In this document: in pieces, positions 18,128 to 27,165 of the stretch
Numbering within the stretch: the first letter of the stretch is position 1
Layout: the number at the start of each line of letters is the position of its first letter
Source of the DNA: Massilia atriviolacea
Lineage (GTDB): Bacteria > Pseudomonadota > Gammaproteobacteria > Burkholderiales > Burkholderiaceae_D
Direction of reading: 5' to 3'
DNA: 64,000 nt
Assembly: GCF_003953935.1 (NCBI RefSeq)
Contig: NZ_RXLQ01000004.1
Coordinates: 248,001-312,000 of the forward strand
Notes under the pieces: generated by a model
The model's input: only the letters and a program-made list of their open reading frames with translations
What the model was told of the DNA's origin: nothing
The model's database searches: none
Made by a program: the position numbers and the translations under genes

Positions 18128-19785
18128 TGGTGCGCTACTGCATCATCGGCACCGGCTTCTCCGGCACCTGCATGCTCTGGCATCTGGTCGATGCCTTGTG
18201 CAGGCAGGCGCCGGAGAATGGCGGCCTGCGCCATGTCGAGATAGCCACGGTCGAGCGGCGCCCGCGCAACGGGCCGGGCCTGCCTTACGACAGCGACGAG
18301 GTTGCGCCTTACCATCTGTGCAATAACCCGGCCGACAAAATGGCGCTGTTCGGGAACGATTTCGTGGACTGGATGCTGGCGCACCGGGACGAGCTGATCG
18401 CGCTGCACCCGGACCTGATCCGGGAAGCCCATCCGACCCTGGCGCTGGACCAGTGGCAGCCGCAGGCGTCGACCTTCTATCCGCGCGCCCTGTTCGGCGT
18501 GTATCTGTCGATGCGCTTCGAGCAGGCATGCGCGCTGGCGCGCAGCCGTGGCGCCACGATTCGCCGCTACAACGGGGTCGAGGCGATCGACGGCGTCACG
18601 CGCGACGGCGGCTTCGACCTGACCCTGCGCGAGCTGGCCACCGGGCAGCTGCGGATCCTGGCCGGCATGGACAAGGTCTTGCTGGCGTCCGGGCATTGGG
18701 AGCAGGCGGCGCCGCGCGCGCCGCACGTGCTGGCCTCGCCCTATCCGGCGCGCCAGGTGCATCGCGCCATCGCCGCCCTGCAGCTGGCGCAGCCGAAGGA
18801 GCGCCTGACCCTGTGCGTGCGCGGCATGGGGCCGAGCGCGGTGGACGCCATCCTGAGCCTGTGCGAAGGCGGGGTGTTCGAACTCGACGCCGACGGCCTG
18901 GCGACCCGCTTCCTGCCGTGCTGGGACAGTTTCCGGGCCAGCGCGGTGCGCATCGTCGCCACCTCGCGTTCGGGCTTCTTTCCGGGCGTGCGCTGGCCGC
19001 TGGCCGATTACGCCTTTGCCCACCTGACGGACGAAAACATGGCCGCCCTGCGCGCGCGCCATGACGGGCGCGTCGACCTGACGGCGCTGATGGCGCTGGT
19101 CGAGCGCGAACTGCGCGCGGCCAGCCACAACGATCTGGACCTGGACGCGGTATTCCGGCCGCCCTACGCCGACGCCTACCGCAAATTGCTGGTCGACGTG
19201 CGCGGCGAGCCGCTCGAGCGGCTGGCCCATACCATCATCCTGCGTGCGCGCCGCCTGCGCTTTTATCAGGACCTGAACGCGGCCGACAAGCGCCTCTACG
19301 ATACCCAGCTCGATACCCACTTCATCCGGACCGCGGTGCCGATTCCCCTGCAGAACGCCAGGAAGCTGATCGCCCTGATCGAGGCCGGCGTGCTGTCGAC
19401 AGTCGCGCTCGGCTATGAGGCCGACGCGGCGGGCCCGGCCGGCCTGACCGGCATCGAACCCGATCTGGTGATCTGCTCGCACGGCCAGAACTACGACCTG
19501 AACCGGCATCCCTCGCCCCTGATCCGGCACTTGCTCGAAAGGAAGGAAGTGCTTGCCTACAGCGAAGACGGTTACCGCACCGGCGGCATCGGCGCCAGCG
19601 AGGCCACCGGCTTCCGGGTCTTGAACGGGCTGGGCGCAGCGGGCGCCTGCTCGGCGCATCTGTCTTCCTTCGGTCCGGTCACGCAGTACTGGCAAAACCA
19701 GAACAACTTTGCCGCCGCTTTCGTCAGCGCCGCCCAGGTCGTTGCGCAAGACTGGCTGGCCAGCGCATCCATTGAGAGGGAGTGA
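18127..19785 (+). CDS. FAD/NAD(P)-binding oxidoreductase (FAD_NAD_binding_9 type)
   Basis: A 552-residue flavoprotein. The N-terminal YCIIGTGFSGTCM is the FAD dinucleotide-binding loop (GxGxxG), followed by RRPRNGPGLPY and LCNNPADKM, typical of the FAD-NAD-binding_9 family of hydroxyacylglutathione- or monooxygenase-like proteins. A second nucleotide loop is suggested by LCVRGMGPSAVDAIL near residue 232. It may N-hydroxylate or oxidise the cassette product. It is translationally coupled to the aminotransferase and followed within 5 bp by the cupin gene, so all these genes should be on one transcript. Confidence 0.75.
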   Translation: MVRYCIIGTGFSGTCMLWHLVDALCRQAPENGGLRHVEIATVERRPRNGPGLPYDSDEVAPYHLCNNPADKMALFGNDFVDWMLAHRDELIALHPDLIREAHPTLALDQWQPQASTFYPRALFGVYLSMRFEQACALARSRGATIRRYNGVEAIDGVTRDGGFDLTLRELATGQLRILAGMDKVLLASGHWEQAAPRAPHVLASPYPARQVHRAIAALQLAQPKERLTLCVRGMGPSAVDAILSLCEGGVFELDADGLATRFLPCWDSFRASAVRIVATSRSGFFPGVRWPLADYAFAHLTDENMAALRARHDGRVDLTALMALVERELRAASHNDLDLDAVFRPPYADAYRKLLVDVRGEPLERLAHTIILRARRLRFYQDLNAADKRLYDTQLDTHFIRTAVPIPLQNARKLIALIEAGVLSTVALGYEADAAGPAGLTGIEPDLVICSHGQNYDLNRHPSPLIRHLLERKEVLAYSEDGYRTGGIGASEATGFRVLNGLGAAGACSAHLSSFGPVTQYWQNQNNFAAAFVSAAQVVAQDWLASASIERE

Positions 19786-19789
19786 AGGG

Positions 19790-20359
19790 ATGGATTTCAA
19801 GGATTTTTCGTTCAGCCCGGATATCCGGGTGAGCATCTATCACGTCGGCCATGAAAACCTGGCCTATCATCGGCACATGCATGTGTCGGACATTACCTAT
19901 TGCGCTGCGGGGCGGCTGATGCTGGAGCTGCCGGCGCTGGAGAGCGCGTTCGTGTTTCATCCGGGGCAGTTCGTCCAGGTTCCCTGCGATACGGTGCACC
20001 GGGTTTCCCACTGCGGAGCGCAGACCGGGGAGTCGACCTACATCCTGGTGCAGATCGGGCAATTCGGCATCGACTTCGTGCGCGACGAGGCCATGGCCGC
20101 GGCCCCGGATCCGGTCGACCTGGGCGCGACCGCGCTCGGCTACCGCATCGGCGACGCCAGGGAGCGCCTGCTGGCGGTCGCGCGGCAATTGCGCGAGGAA
20201 CGCCCGGCCAACTTGTCCGACAGCGAACATGCCAGTATCCTCGGCATGCTCGATACCGTGTGCAAGGATGGGATTGCGCTTGCGCCCGACAGGGAGGCGC
20301 TGCTCGCGCAGTTCCGCGCGCTCGGGGCCGGAGCGGCCGAGGCGCGGGCGCACCACTAA
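19790..20359 (+). CDS. Cupin-domain protein
   Basis: A 189-residue protein whose first 110 residues form a cupin barrel resembling the sensory domain of AraC-type regulators. YHRHMHVSDITYCAAG gives the HxH-type first motif, and PCDTVHRVSH the second. No helix-turn-helix follows, so it is an enzyme, isomerase or ligand-binding protein and not a complete regulator. AGAGGGAG upstream of the ATG at 19790 is a good ribosome binding site. The C-terminal 80 residues are helical and unassigned. Confidence 0.7.
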   Translation: MDFKDFSFSPDIRVSIYHVGHENLAYHRHMHVSDITYCAAGRLMLELPALESAFVFHPGQFVQVPCDTVHRVSHCGAQTGESTYILVQIGQFGIDFVRDEAMAAAPDPVDLGATALGYRIGDARERLLAVARQLREERPANLSDSEHASILGMLDTVCKDGIALAPDREALLAQFRALGAGAAEARAHH

Positions 20360-20378
20360 CCATGTTCTGGAATTTCCG

Positions 20379-21611
20379 ATGACGACAGACAGCAATCGCA
20401 ACGAAAGCAATCGCAACATATCGATCGTACTGATGGTCCTGCTGTTGTTTGCGACCCAGGCCTGCACCGACATCTTCCTGTCGGGCTTGCCGATGATGGC
20501 GCAGGAATTCGGCACCACGATGAACGTCACCAACCTCACGATCTCGGTGTATAACTACAGCCAGGCGGCGGTGGTGCTGTTCATCGGCGTGATCAGCGAT
20601 GTGCGCGGGCGCCGCGCCACCATCCTGACCTGCCTGGCGCTGCATATCGGGGCGACGGTCTGGATCGCGCTGTCGTCCTCGATCTCGTGGGTGATCGTGA
20701 TGCGCGTGCTGCAGGCGACCGGCAGCGCGGCGGTGTACATCATCCTGCGGCTGATCATCAAGGATACGATGGACAAGAAGGCGCAGATCCACGCGACCGG
20801 CCTGCTGGTGGTGGGCCTGGTGCTCTCGCCCATCCTGGCGCCGGTGGTGGGGGCGTGGATCATCCACTGGTCGAGCTGGCGCAACTGCTTCTGGGCCATC
20901 GCCCTGTTCGAAGCGCCGCTGTTCGTCTGGGCCTGGATGACCATCCGCGAAACCAATCACAAGCAGATGGCGCTGCGTGCCGCGTTCAGCCTGAAGAACC
21001 ACTTCCTCAGCTATCTCGGCGTGCTGCAGGACCGCTACTTCCTCGGCATGGCCTTGATTGTGGGGTCGGTGTTCGCGGCGTTTTATGCCTTCATCAGCAT
21101 TTCCAGCTACCTGTACATCCAGCAGTTCGGGATGCGCGAGACCAGCTATGCGTATGTGTTCATCGGCATCGCCGTGTCCTACCTGATCGGCAATCGCCTG
21201 ATGAGCAAGCTCAATGCCGACAATCTGACGCCGCAGCGTATCATCGGCCTGGGGATCTCGGTCTCGCTGGTCGGGGCCGCCTGCATATTCGGCGAGCTGC
21301 TGACCGGAAACCGGATTGCCGTCATCGCGCTGATCACGCTCGGCACCTGCCTGCTGCGCCTGGCGACGGCGCTCATCAACCCGCCGGCGCAAGTGGTCGT
21401 GACGAATCATTTTCCCGACAGCGGATCGCATGCGCTGGGCATGCTCACCTGCATCCAGTATTCGTTCGCGGCCATCGGCACCATGGTCGTTTCCGGACTG
21501 CCGCTGGCGCCGAGCGGCAATTTCATGATCAGCACGGCCCTGTTCGTCGCGCTGTCGGTCGCCGGTTATCTGTTTGCGTTCAGGCGCGGCGCCGCGGTGC
21601 AAGCGAGTTAG
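20379..21611 (+). CDS. MFS drug-resistance-type transporter (Bcr/CflA-like)
   Basis: A 410-residue, 12-helix major facilitator. VISDVRGRRATILTC is the cytoplasmic loop 2-3 signature, and the N-terminal region (FATQACTDIFLSGLPMM) resembles Bcr/CflA exporters. The ATG at 20379 is 19 bp after the cupin stop, behind a six-codon mini-frame (20362) that ends on the same ATGA. As the last gene of the cassette, it probably exports the product or protects the producer. A strong stem-loop follows immediately. Confidence 0.85.
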   Translation: MTTDSNRNESNRNISIVLMVLLLFATQACTDIFLSGLPMMAQEFGTTMNVTNLTISVYNYSQAAVVLFIGVISDVRGRRATILTCLALHIGATVWIALSSSISWVIVMRVLQATGSAAVYIILRLIIKDTMDKKAQIHATGLLVVGLVLSPILAPVVGAWIIHWSSWRNCFWAIALFEAPLFVWAWMTIRETNHKQMALRAAFSLKNHFLSYLGVLQDRYFLGMALIVGSVFAAFYAFISISSYLYIQQFGMRETSYAYVFIGIAVSYLIGNRLMSKLNADNLTPQRIIGLGISVSLVGAACIFGELLTGNRIAVIALITLGTCLLRLATALINPPAQVVVTNHFPDSGSHALGMLTCIQYSFAAIGTMVVSGLPLAPSGNFMISTALFVALSVAGYLFAFRRGAAVQAS

Positions 21612-21616
21612 GCAAG

Positions 21617-21656
21617 GCCAGGCTGCGCTCGGCGGCGCGTCCGCCCGCAGCCTGGC
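21617..21656 (+). terminator. Stem-loop after the exporter gene
   Basis: A perfect 11-bp stem (GCCAGGCTGCG/CGCAGCCTGGC) with an inner 5-bp stem (GGCGG/CCGCC), starting five bases after the stop codon. There is no T-tract, so it is either a weak or protein-assisted terminator or an mRNA-stabilising hairpin. Confidence 0.5.
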
Positions 21657-21884
21657 TGTGCGATCCTGGCGCCGCCTTGCAGGCCAGTGCCGGTGCCATC
21701 CATTGACCCCCTCGGGTCGTGCAGGCGCGATTTCCCCCCACTCTTCAGAGCAGACCACCCGCTCATTCTCTAGCCGCAACCGTCTATTGCGGTAAAGCAA
21801 CGTCAACGACACTGGCTTCGCTACGCTGTGCTTTCCATGTGGCAATCACTTGCAATCATTCTCTTGAAAAAGACTGGATAAGCC

Positions 21885-24800
21885 ATGCATGCTTCCCCCA
21901 AGCGCCTTCGCGTTTCCATAGTCCATATCCTGCAGTGGGTATTTCTGTCCCTGGTACTGGCACAGACCAGCGTGCGCGCGGAGCAAGAAATGCCCGAGGG
22001 AACGTTGGGCTGGATCTATTACACGGGCGTGTTCGGGCCGGACATCTATGCGCCCGATCCGGTGACGGCATGTCACAGGCAGTCCACGCGTCATAACATG
22101 CGTCAACCGCTGGTCGCGGTGCGGCCCATGAACAATGCCGGCACCTGGTTCGACTGCAAATACCGTCATTTTCTGATCACCGGCGGGGTCACCTGGTTTG
22201 GCGGCCCATTGCTAGTGTGTAAGCCGGGATACAAGCCTTACGCGCCAGGTATCTGTCTGAAGGATGCGCCGGAAGTGCCGGTGCCTGTCAGCTGCAAATC
22301 GGGCGCGCCTGGAAGGGCCAATGGCAATCCGGTGCAACTGGCCAGTGGCGCGAAAGTACAAACCGAGTCCGATTTGCCGGGCGCTGCCGAAGGGGCGCTG
22401 CGGGTCGATCGTACCTATCGCAGCCTGCGCCGCAGCATCAAGGGCCAATCGGCCGGTGCGGGCTGGTCATTTTCTTTCGACCGTGCCTTCGTCGCCCGCC
22501 GCGAGTTCGGTACCAAAATCCGGTCGACTGTCACCGGCGCCCTCGGGGATGGCAGTTATTTCGAGTTCTGGCGGCAAAGCGACGGCAGCTATCGGTCCGT
22601 CTACGACAGCGGCATGACGCTGGCAGTGCAAGGCGCCGATGACGCCGTGTGGCTGCTGACGACCCCGGATGGCAGCGTGGAGCGCTACACCCGGCTCGAC
22701 GACGATTTCAGGCTCGGCAGCGTGCATACCCGCGACGGCAGGGTCACGCAGTACGCTTACGATAGCAACAACCAGCTCAGCACGATTACCGATGCCAGCG
22801 ACCGCAGCGTCTCCATCCGGTGGCAAGGCGATGTCGTCGAGCAGGTGTCGAGTGCCAGCGGCAGCGTGCGCTACGAATACGACAGGGTCGCAGTGGACGG
22901 GGGCATGCCCGTGGAAGGCTCCGAACGCCTGGTTGCCGTCCATTTCCTCGACGGTTCCGGCGCCGCGACGGCCTCACGCAGGTATCACTACGAAGACCGC
23001 TACCAACGCTACCTGCTGACAGGGATCAGCGACGAACTCGGCAAGCGTTTTGCCACCTACGCCTATAACGGCCAGGCCCAGGCCGTGCTGTCCGAGCATG
23101 CCGGCGGCGTCCAGCGCCATGTGTTTGCGTATCCCAGCCGGACCAGCCGGATCGTCACCGATCCGCTCGGTAGCAACCGCACGCTGGGCATCGCCTACGG
23201 CGCGGACGGCAAGGGCAGGATTACCACCGAAAGCCAGCCGGCCGGCGCTGGCTGCGCCGCGTCGGCGAGCGAGCTGACCTACAGCGCCAAAGGCGACCTG
23301 ACCAGCAGCACCGACTTCAACGGCGGCAAGACGTGCTTGATCAGCGACCCGGCACGTGGGCTTGAGCTGGCGCGGGTGAGCGGCTTGTCCAAGGGGACGG
23401 CGTGCCCCGCGGGAATCGATCGGGCGATCCCCGCCAGCGCGCGTAAAACCAGTACGCGCTGGCATCCTGACTGGGCCCTGGCGCTTGCCACCGCCGCGCC
23501 GGGACGGCTGGAGACCAAGGTGTACAACGGCCAGCGCGACGCCGCCGGCACGGTGGTGGAATGTGCCGACGGAGCGTTGCTTCCGAACGGGAAGCCGATT
23601 GCCGTGGTCTGTCGTGCCACGGCCCAGGCGAGCAACGACGGCAACGGCGGACTCGGGTTTGCAGCGGCAGGAACCGGCCCGGTCCAGGAATGGCGCTACA
23701 CCTACAACCGCAACGGGCAATTGCTGACCAGTAGCGGTCCGGCCGATGCCGACGGCAAGGCCGCATCGGCCAGCATGCGCTATTACGCCGACAGCGGTGC
23801 AAGCCACCGTCCGGGTGACCTGGAAAGCGTGCGCAACAGCGTTGGCGAAGTCACCAATTACCTCGAATACAGCGAGGATGGCTTGCCGACTAAAATCCGG
23901 CGCCCGAATGGCCAGATTGTCGAATCCGACTACGGCCCGCGCCAGCGCTTGCTGTCCAGCACTGTCCGCGCGGACGGCGTGCAGGCCGAAGTTACGCGCT
24001 ACGAGTACGACCTTGCGGGCCAGCTGACCCGCATGACGGGGCCCGACGGCGCGGTGCTGGAATACGCGTACGACGAGGCCCACCGCCTGATCGGCGTGCG
24101 CGATAGCACCGGCAACAGCATCGATTTCACGCTCGATGCGATGGGCAATACCGTGCGTCAGGAAGTGAAAGATCCCGCAGGCAAACTCGTGACAGCGACC
24201 ACGCGCGCCTTCGATGCGCTCAACCGCCTGCAGCGCGAGCAAAAGAGTCAGGCTGACCCGGGCGCGCGCTTCGAATATGATGCGGTCGGCAACCTGACCG
24301 CGAGCATCGATCCGATGGCGCGCGTCAGCAAGGGAACTTACGACACGTTCAACCGTCTGATACAACAGACGCTCCCTGCGGCGGGGGCGACAGGCAAGCC
24401 GGCAACGATCGATTACGCCTACACGCCGCAGGACCAGCTCGCGTCCGTGCTCGATCCGCGCCGCTTGCAGACGCGCTATGTCCTCAACGGACTGGGGCAG
24501 CGCACGACGCTGATCAGTCCGGACACCGGCACCACGACCGCGCAGTTCGACGGTGCCGGGAACCTGACATCGAGCCTGGATGCGGCCGGACGCAATACCG
24601 CTTTTCGGTACGACGCGGCGGGGCGGGTGACCGCCATCGGCGCCAGCACGTTCGAGTACGGCGCGTCCGGCACGCCCGCAGCCGGCCTGGTCACGACGAT
24701 GACGGATGAGGCTGGAAAAACTGTCTACACCTACGACGGCATGGGGAGGATGTTAAGGAAAGAGCAGACAAACGGAGGGGCGTCACGGCGCTTCGTCACC

Positions 24801-26273
24801 GCCTATACCTACGGCGACACTGGCAGTGCAGTCGGTCACGTCACGTCGATGACCTATCCCAGCGGCAATCGCATCGACATCACGTACGACAGGAATGGGA
24901 AACCCTCCGCCCTCGGCCTGACGCGTCCGAATGCGGCGCGCATGACGATTTTGAGTGACGTTGCGTATCAGCCGTTCGGTGCCGTGCGTTCTTGGCTGTG
25001 GGGCAATCACAGCGCAAGCAGTCCCAATAAATACGAGCGTCAGTTCGACCTTGAAAATCGCCTGATTAGTTATCCGCTGGGGCATCTTGCGGCCGGCGGT
25101 GCGTTGCGCACGCTCAGTTACGATGCTGCCGGACGCATTGTGGCCAGCACGCACAAGGGGAATGCCACGCCGGGCAGACTGGACCAACGCTACTACTACG
25201 ATGGACGGGATCGCTTGATCGGATTCGACAGCGTTACCACGAGCCAGCGATTCGAATATGACGCCAACGGAAACCGCACCAAGGCGACGCTGGGTTCCAA
25301 CAGCTACCTCAACACGATCGATCCCGGCAGCAATCGGCTCGCTTTCACTTCCGGGCCGGTGCCGGCCAGACGGAACACGTACGACGCCACGGGGAACCTG
25401 ACTAGCGATGGAACGCTGCGCTTCGGCTACGGCAACAATGGTCGCTTGAACAGCGTGTCGGGTGGCAGTGGTGTTGCCGTTCAATACCGCTACAACGGAA
25501 TTGGACAGCGGACGATCAAATCGAATGCTGCCGAGGGCACAACGTACTTTGTCTATGATGAGGCAGGGCACATGGTCGGCGAGTATGACGGCGCCGGTTT
25601 GCCTATACAGGAGACGATCTACCTCAAGGGGATGCCGGTTGCGGTAATCAAACCGCGTGCGGCTGGTCGCGGGGAAGATGCATACTACATCTATGCGGAT
25701 CATCTGGCAGCGCCGCGAGTAATCACAGGTGTAAGTGACAACAGGATGGTATGGCGCTGGGACGCATCCAATCCGTTCGGCGAGGATTTCCCAGATGAAA
25801 ACCCAAGTCGTTTCGGACGCTTCTCCTACGACTCGCGTTTTCCAGGACAATATTATGATCACGAAACTAATCTCTTCTACAACTATTACCGCGATTACGA
25901 TCCACAAATCGGCCGGTACGTGCAGAGCGATCCAATCGGCCTTGACGGCGGAATTAATACATATACCTATGTGGGGGCAAATCCCGTTTCTCGGATCGAT
26001 CCCTTCGGCCTATCGTTTAGGGAAAGCGTTGAAGAAGACTCTCCAGGCCCCACCAATGCGGAGACGTCTGGTACCTGTGATCAGAAAGATCATAAATGCG
26101 AGCCACCAAAAAAACTCGCGGCTTTTGCAAAAGCTCTTTGGCTAGCACTCTGCTTGATAGAGGGGAAGAAACCACCGGAAACTCCTAAAACCCCACCTAA
26201 ACCACCACCAGCACAGCCGGGTCCGCCGCCTCCGAAAAAGCCTACGATTCCGCCTTTGAAGCCTAAAAAATAG
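21885..26273 (+). CDS. Secreted RHS-repeat protein
   Basis: A 1462-residue protein. A Sec-type signal peptide (cleavage likely after SVRA near residue 32) is followed by a Cys-containing 100-residue domain, an RHS N-terminal region (NPVQLASGAKVQTESDLPG), and many YD repeats (for example RYEYDLAGQLTRMTGPDG). The RHS core end is YDPQIGRYVQSDPIGL, closing at DPFGL near residue 1375. About 85 residues follow: an acidic/Cys segment, a short hydrophobic helix (FAKALWLALCLIEG) and a proline/lysine-rich tail. No PAAR or VgrG domain is present, so it is not a standard type VI effector. The last few hundred bases are lower in GC, as in polymorphic toxin tips. Confidence 0.85.
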   Translation: MHASPKRLRVSIVHILQWVFLSLVLAQTSVRAEQEMPEGTLGWIYYTGVFGPDIYAPDPVTACHRQSTRHNMRQPLVAVRPMNNAGTWFDCKYRHFLITGGVTWFGGPLLVCKPGYKPYAPGICLKDAPEVPVPVSCKSGAPGRANGNPVQLASGAKVQTESDLPGAAEGALRVDRTYRSLRRSIKGQSAGAGWSFSFDRAFVARREFGTKIRSTVTGALGDGSYFEFWRQSDGSYRSVYDSGMTLAVQGADDAVWLLTTPDGSVERYTRLDDDFRLGSVHTRDGRVTQYAYDSNNQLSTITDASDRSVSIRWQGDVVEQVSSASGSVRYEYDRVAVDGGMPVEGSERLVAVHFLDGSGAATASRRYHYEDRYQRYLLTGISDELGKRFATYAYNGQAQAVLSEHAGGVQRHVFAYPSRTSRIVTDPLGSNRTLGIAYGADGKGRITTESQPAGAGCAASASELTYSAKGDLTSSTDFNGGKTCLISDPARGLELARVSGLSKGTACPAGIDRAIPASARKTSTRWHPDWALALATAAPGRLETKVYNGQRDAAGTVVECADGALLPNGKPIAVVCRATAQASNDGNGGLGFAAAGTGPVQEWRYTYNRNGQLLTSSGPADADGKAASASMRYYADSGASHRPGDLESVRNSVGEVTNYLEYSEDGLPTKIRRPNGQIVESDYGPRQRLLSSTVRADGVQAEVTRYEYDLAGQLTRMTGPDGAVLEYAYDEAHRLIGVRDSTGNSIDFTLDAMGNTVRQEVKDPAGKLVTATTRAFDALNRLQREQKSQADPGARFEYDAVGNLTASIDPMARVSKGTYDTFNRLIQQTLPAAGATGKPATIDYAYTPQDQLASVLDPRRLQTRYVLNGLGQRTTLISPDTGTTTAQFDGAGNLTSSLDAAGRNTAFRYDAAGRVTAIGASTFEYGASGTPAAGLVTTMTDEAGKTVYTYDGMGRMLRKEQTNGGASRRFVTAYTYGDTGSAVGHVTSMTYPSGNRIDITYDRNGKPSALGLTRPNAARMTILSDVAYQPFGAVRSWLWGNHSASSPNKYERQFDLENRLISYPLGHLAAGGALRTLSYDAAGRIVASTHKGNATPGRLDQRYYYDGRDRLIGFDSVTTSQRFEYDANGNRTKATLGSNSYLNTIDPGSNRLAFTSGPVPARRNTYDATGNLTSDGTLRFGYGNNGRLNSVSGGSGVAVQYRYNGIGQRTIKSNAAEGTTYFVYDEAGHMVGEYDGAGLPIQETIYLKGMPVAVIKPRAAGRGEDAYYIYADHLAAPRVITGVSDNRMVWRWDASNPFGEDFPDENPSRFGRFSYDSRFPGQYYDHETNLFYNYYRDYDPQIGRYVQSDPIGLDGGINTYTYVGANPVSRIDPFGLSFRESVEEDSPGPTNAETSGTCDQKDHKCEPPKKLAAFAKALWLALCLIEGKKPPETPKTPPKPPPAQPGPPPPKKPTIPPLKPKK

Positions 26274-26326
26274 TTTTACGGGCATAGGGTAGCTTCGACA
26301 CAGAGAATTTTTATTTTGGATGAATC

Positions 26327-26899
26327 ATGAAACAGGATGAAAAAAATAGCCGTCTCTTAAAAGCACACGCTGACCTGTTGGCCGGAAGGTACGATGCGGC
26401 TCGGGCAGTGTTCGAGGAACTCGGTGCACTGGGCGACGACCGAGCCTTGCTTTATTTGGGTTCGATGCACGAACGCGGTCTCGGGGGGCCGGTCGACGAA
26501 GTTCGGGCGGCTGCATTGTTTAAAAAGTCGTGCGACGGCGGAAATTCCACGAGTTGTTTTTTCCTGGGGATGCTGCAATACAGAAATCGCGACCTTGCGG
26601 CAGCGCTTGAGTCATATTGCCTCGCCGCCGCCGCGGGTCATCCTGCTGCGGCATACTGGATTGCGCAAATCTACGGAGACACCAGTCATGCCATTGCAGA
26701 CAACGTCGAAGAAATGCGCTATTTGGAAATAGCTGATCGAGGCGGACATGCATTTGCCGCTCGTGATTTGGCCAAAAAGCGCATGCATGCATCAGGATCG
26801 ATCATGTCGAAGCTACTTGCCCGCGCGCAGTATATTAATGCGATCATTAAAGGAATTATGATCATTGCCAGAGATGCTGATGACCCCCGAGTGCAATAG
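26327..26899 (+). CDS. Sel1/TPR-like repeat protein, possible immunity partner
   Basis: A 190-residue cytoplasmic protein with at least three Sel1-like repeats (ALLYLGSMHERGLGGPVDE, TSCFFLGMLQYRNRDLAAAL, AAYWIAQIYGDTSH), then a basic helical tail. It begins 53 bp after the RHS gene, in the same orientation and in DNA of similarly low GC. Sel1 proteins are common partners of secreted effectors, so an immunity or chaperone role toward the RHS tail is plausible. Nothing in the sequence proves it. Confidence 0.65.
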   Translation: MKQDEKNSRLLKAHADLLAGRYDAARAVFEELGALGDDRALLYLGSMHERGLGGPVDEVRAAALFKKSCDGGNSTSCFFLGMLQYRNRDLAAALESYCLAAAAGHPAAAYWIAQIYGDTSHAIADNVEEMRYLEIADRGGHAFAARDLAKKRMHASGSIMSKLLARAQYINAIIKGIMIIARDADDPRVQ

Positions 26900-27165
26900 A
26901 CAATCGTTCAAACGACGACATAAGTTGCTGCCTGGATGAGCTTGTCCACCGTACTCCTCAGCCTGCCGGCAGCGAACGTCGTCTTCGAGCTGCCCGGCCT
27001 GTTTCGGCTCCATCCCCGATGGATATCGGCGCCGACATTGTCCATGGATTCGGCGCCCCGGCCGCGCTGGTCGCGGACCTCGGCAAGGCCTTCGGCCATG
27101 GGGCCCTGGCAGCGTCGCTATACTGGCTGGTGCAAGGCGCCATCGCCCTATCCCGGCTAAACGCC

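Noticed and set aside
26908-27160. Short frames on both strands between the Sel1 gene and prsR
   Set aside because: None has a good ribosome binding site or similarity; the gap may hold a decayed gene, but I cannot support one.
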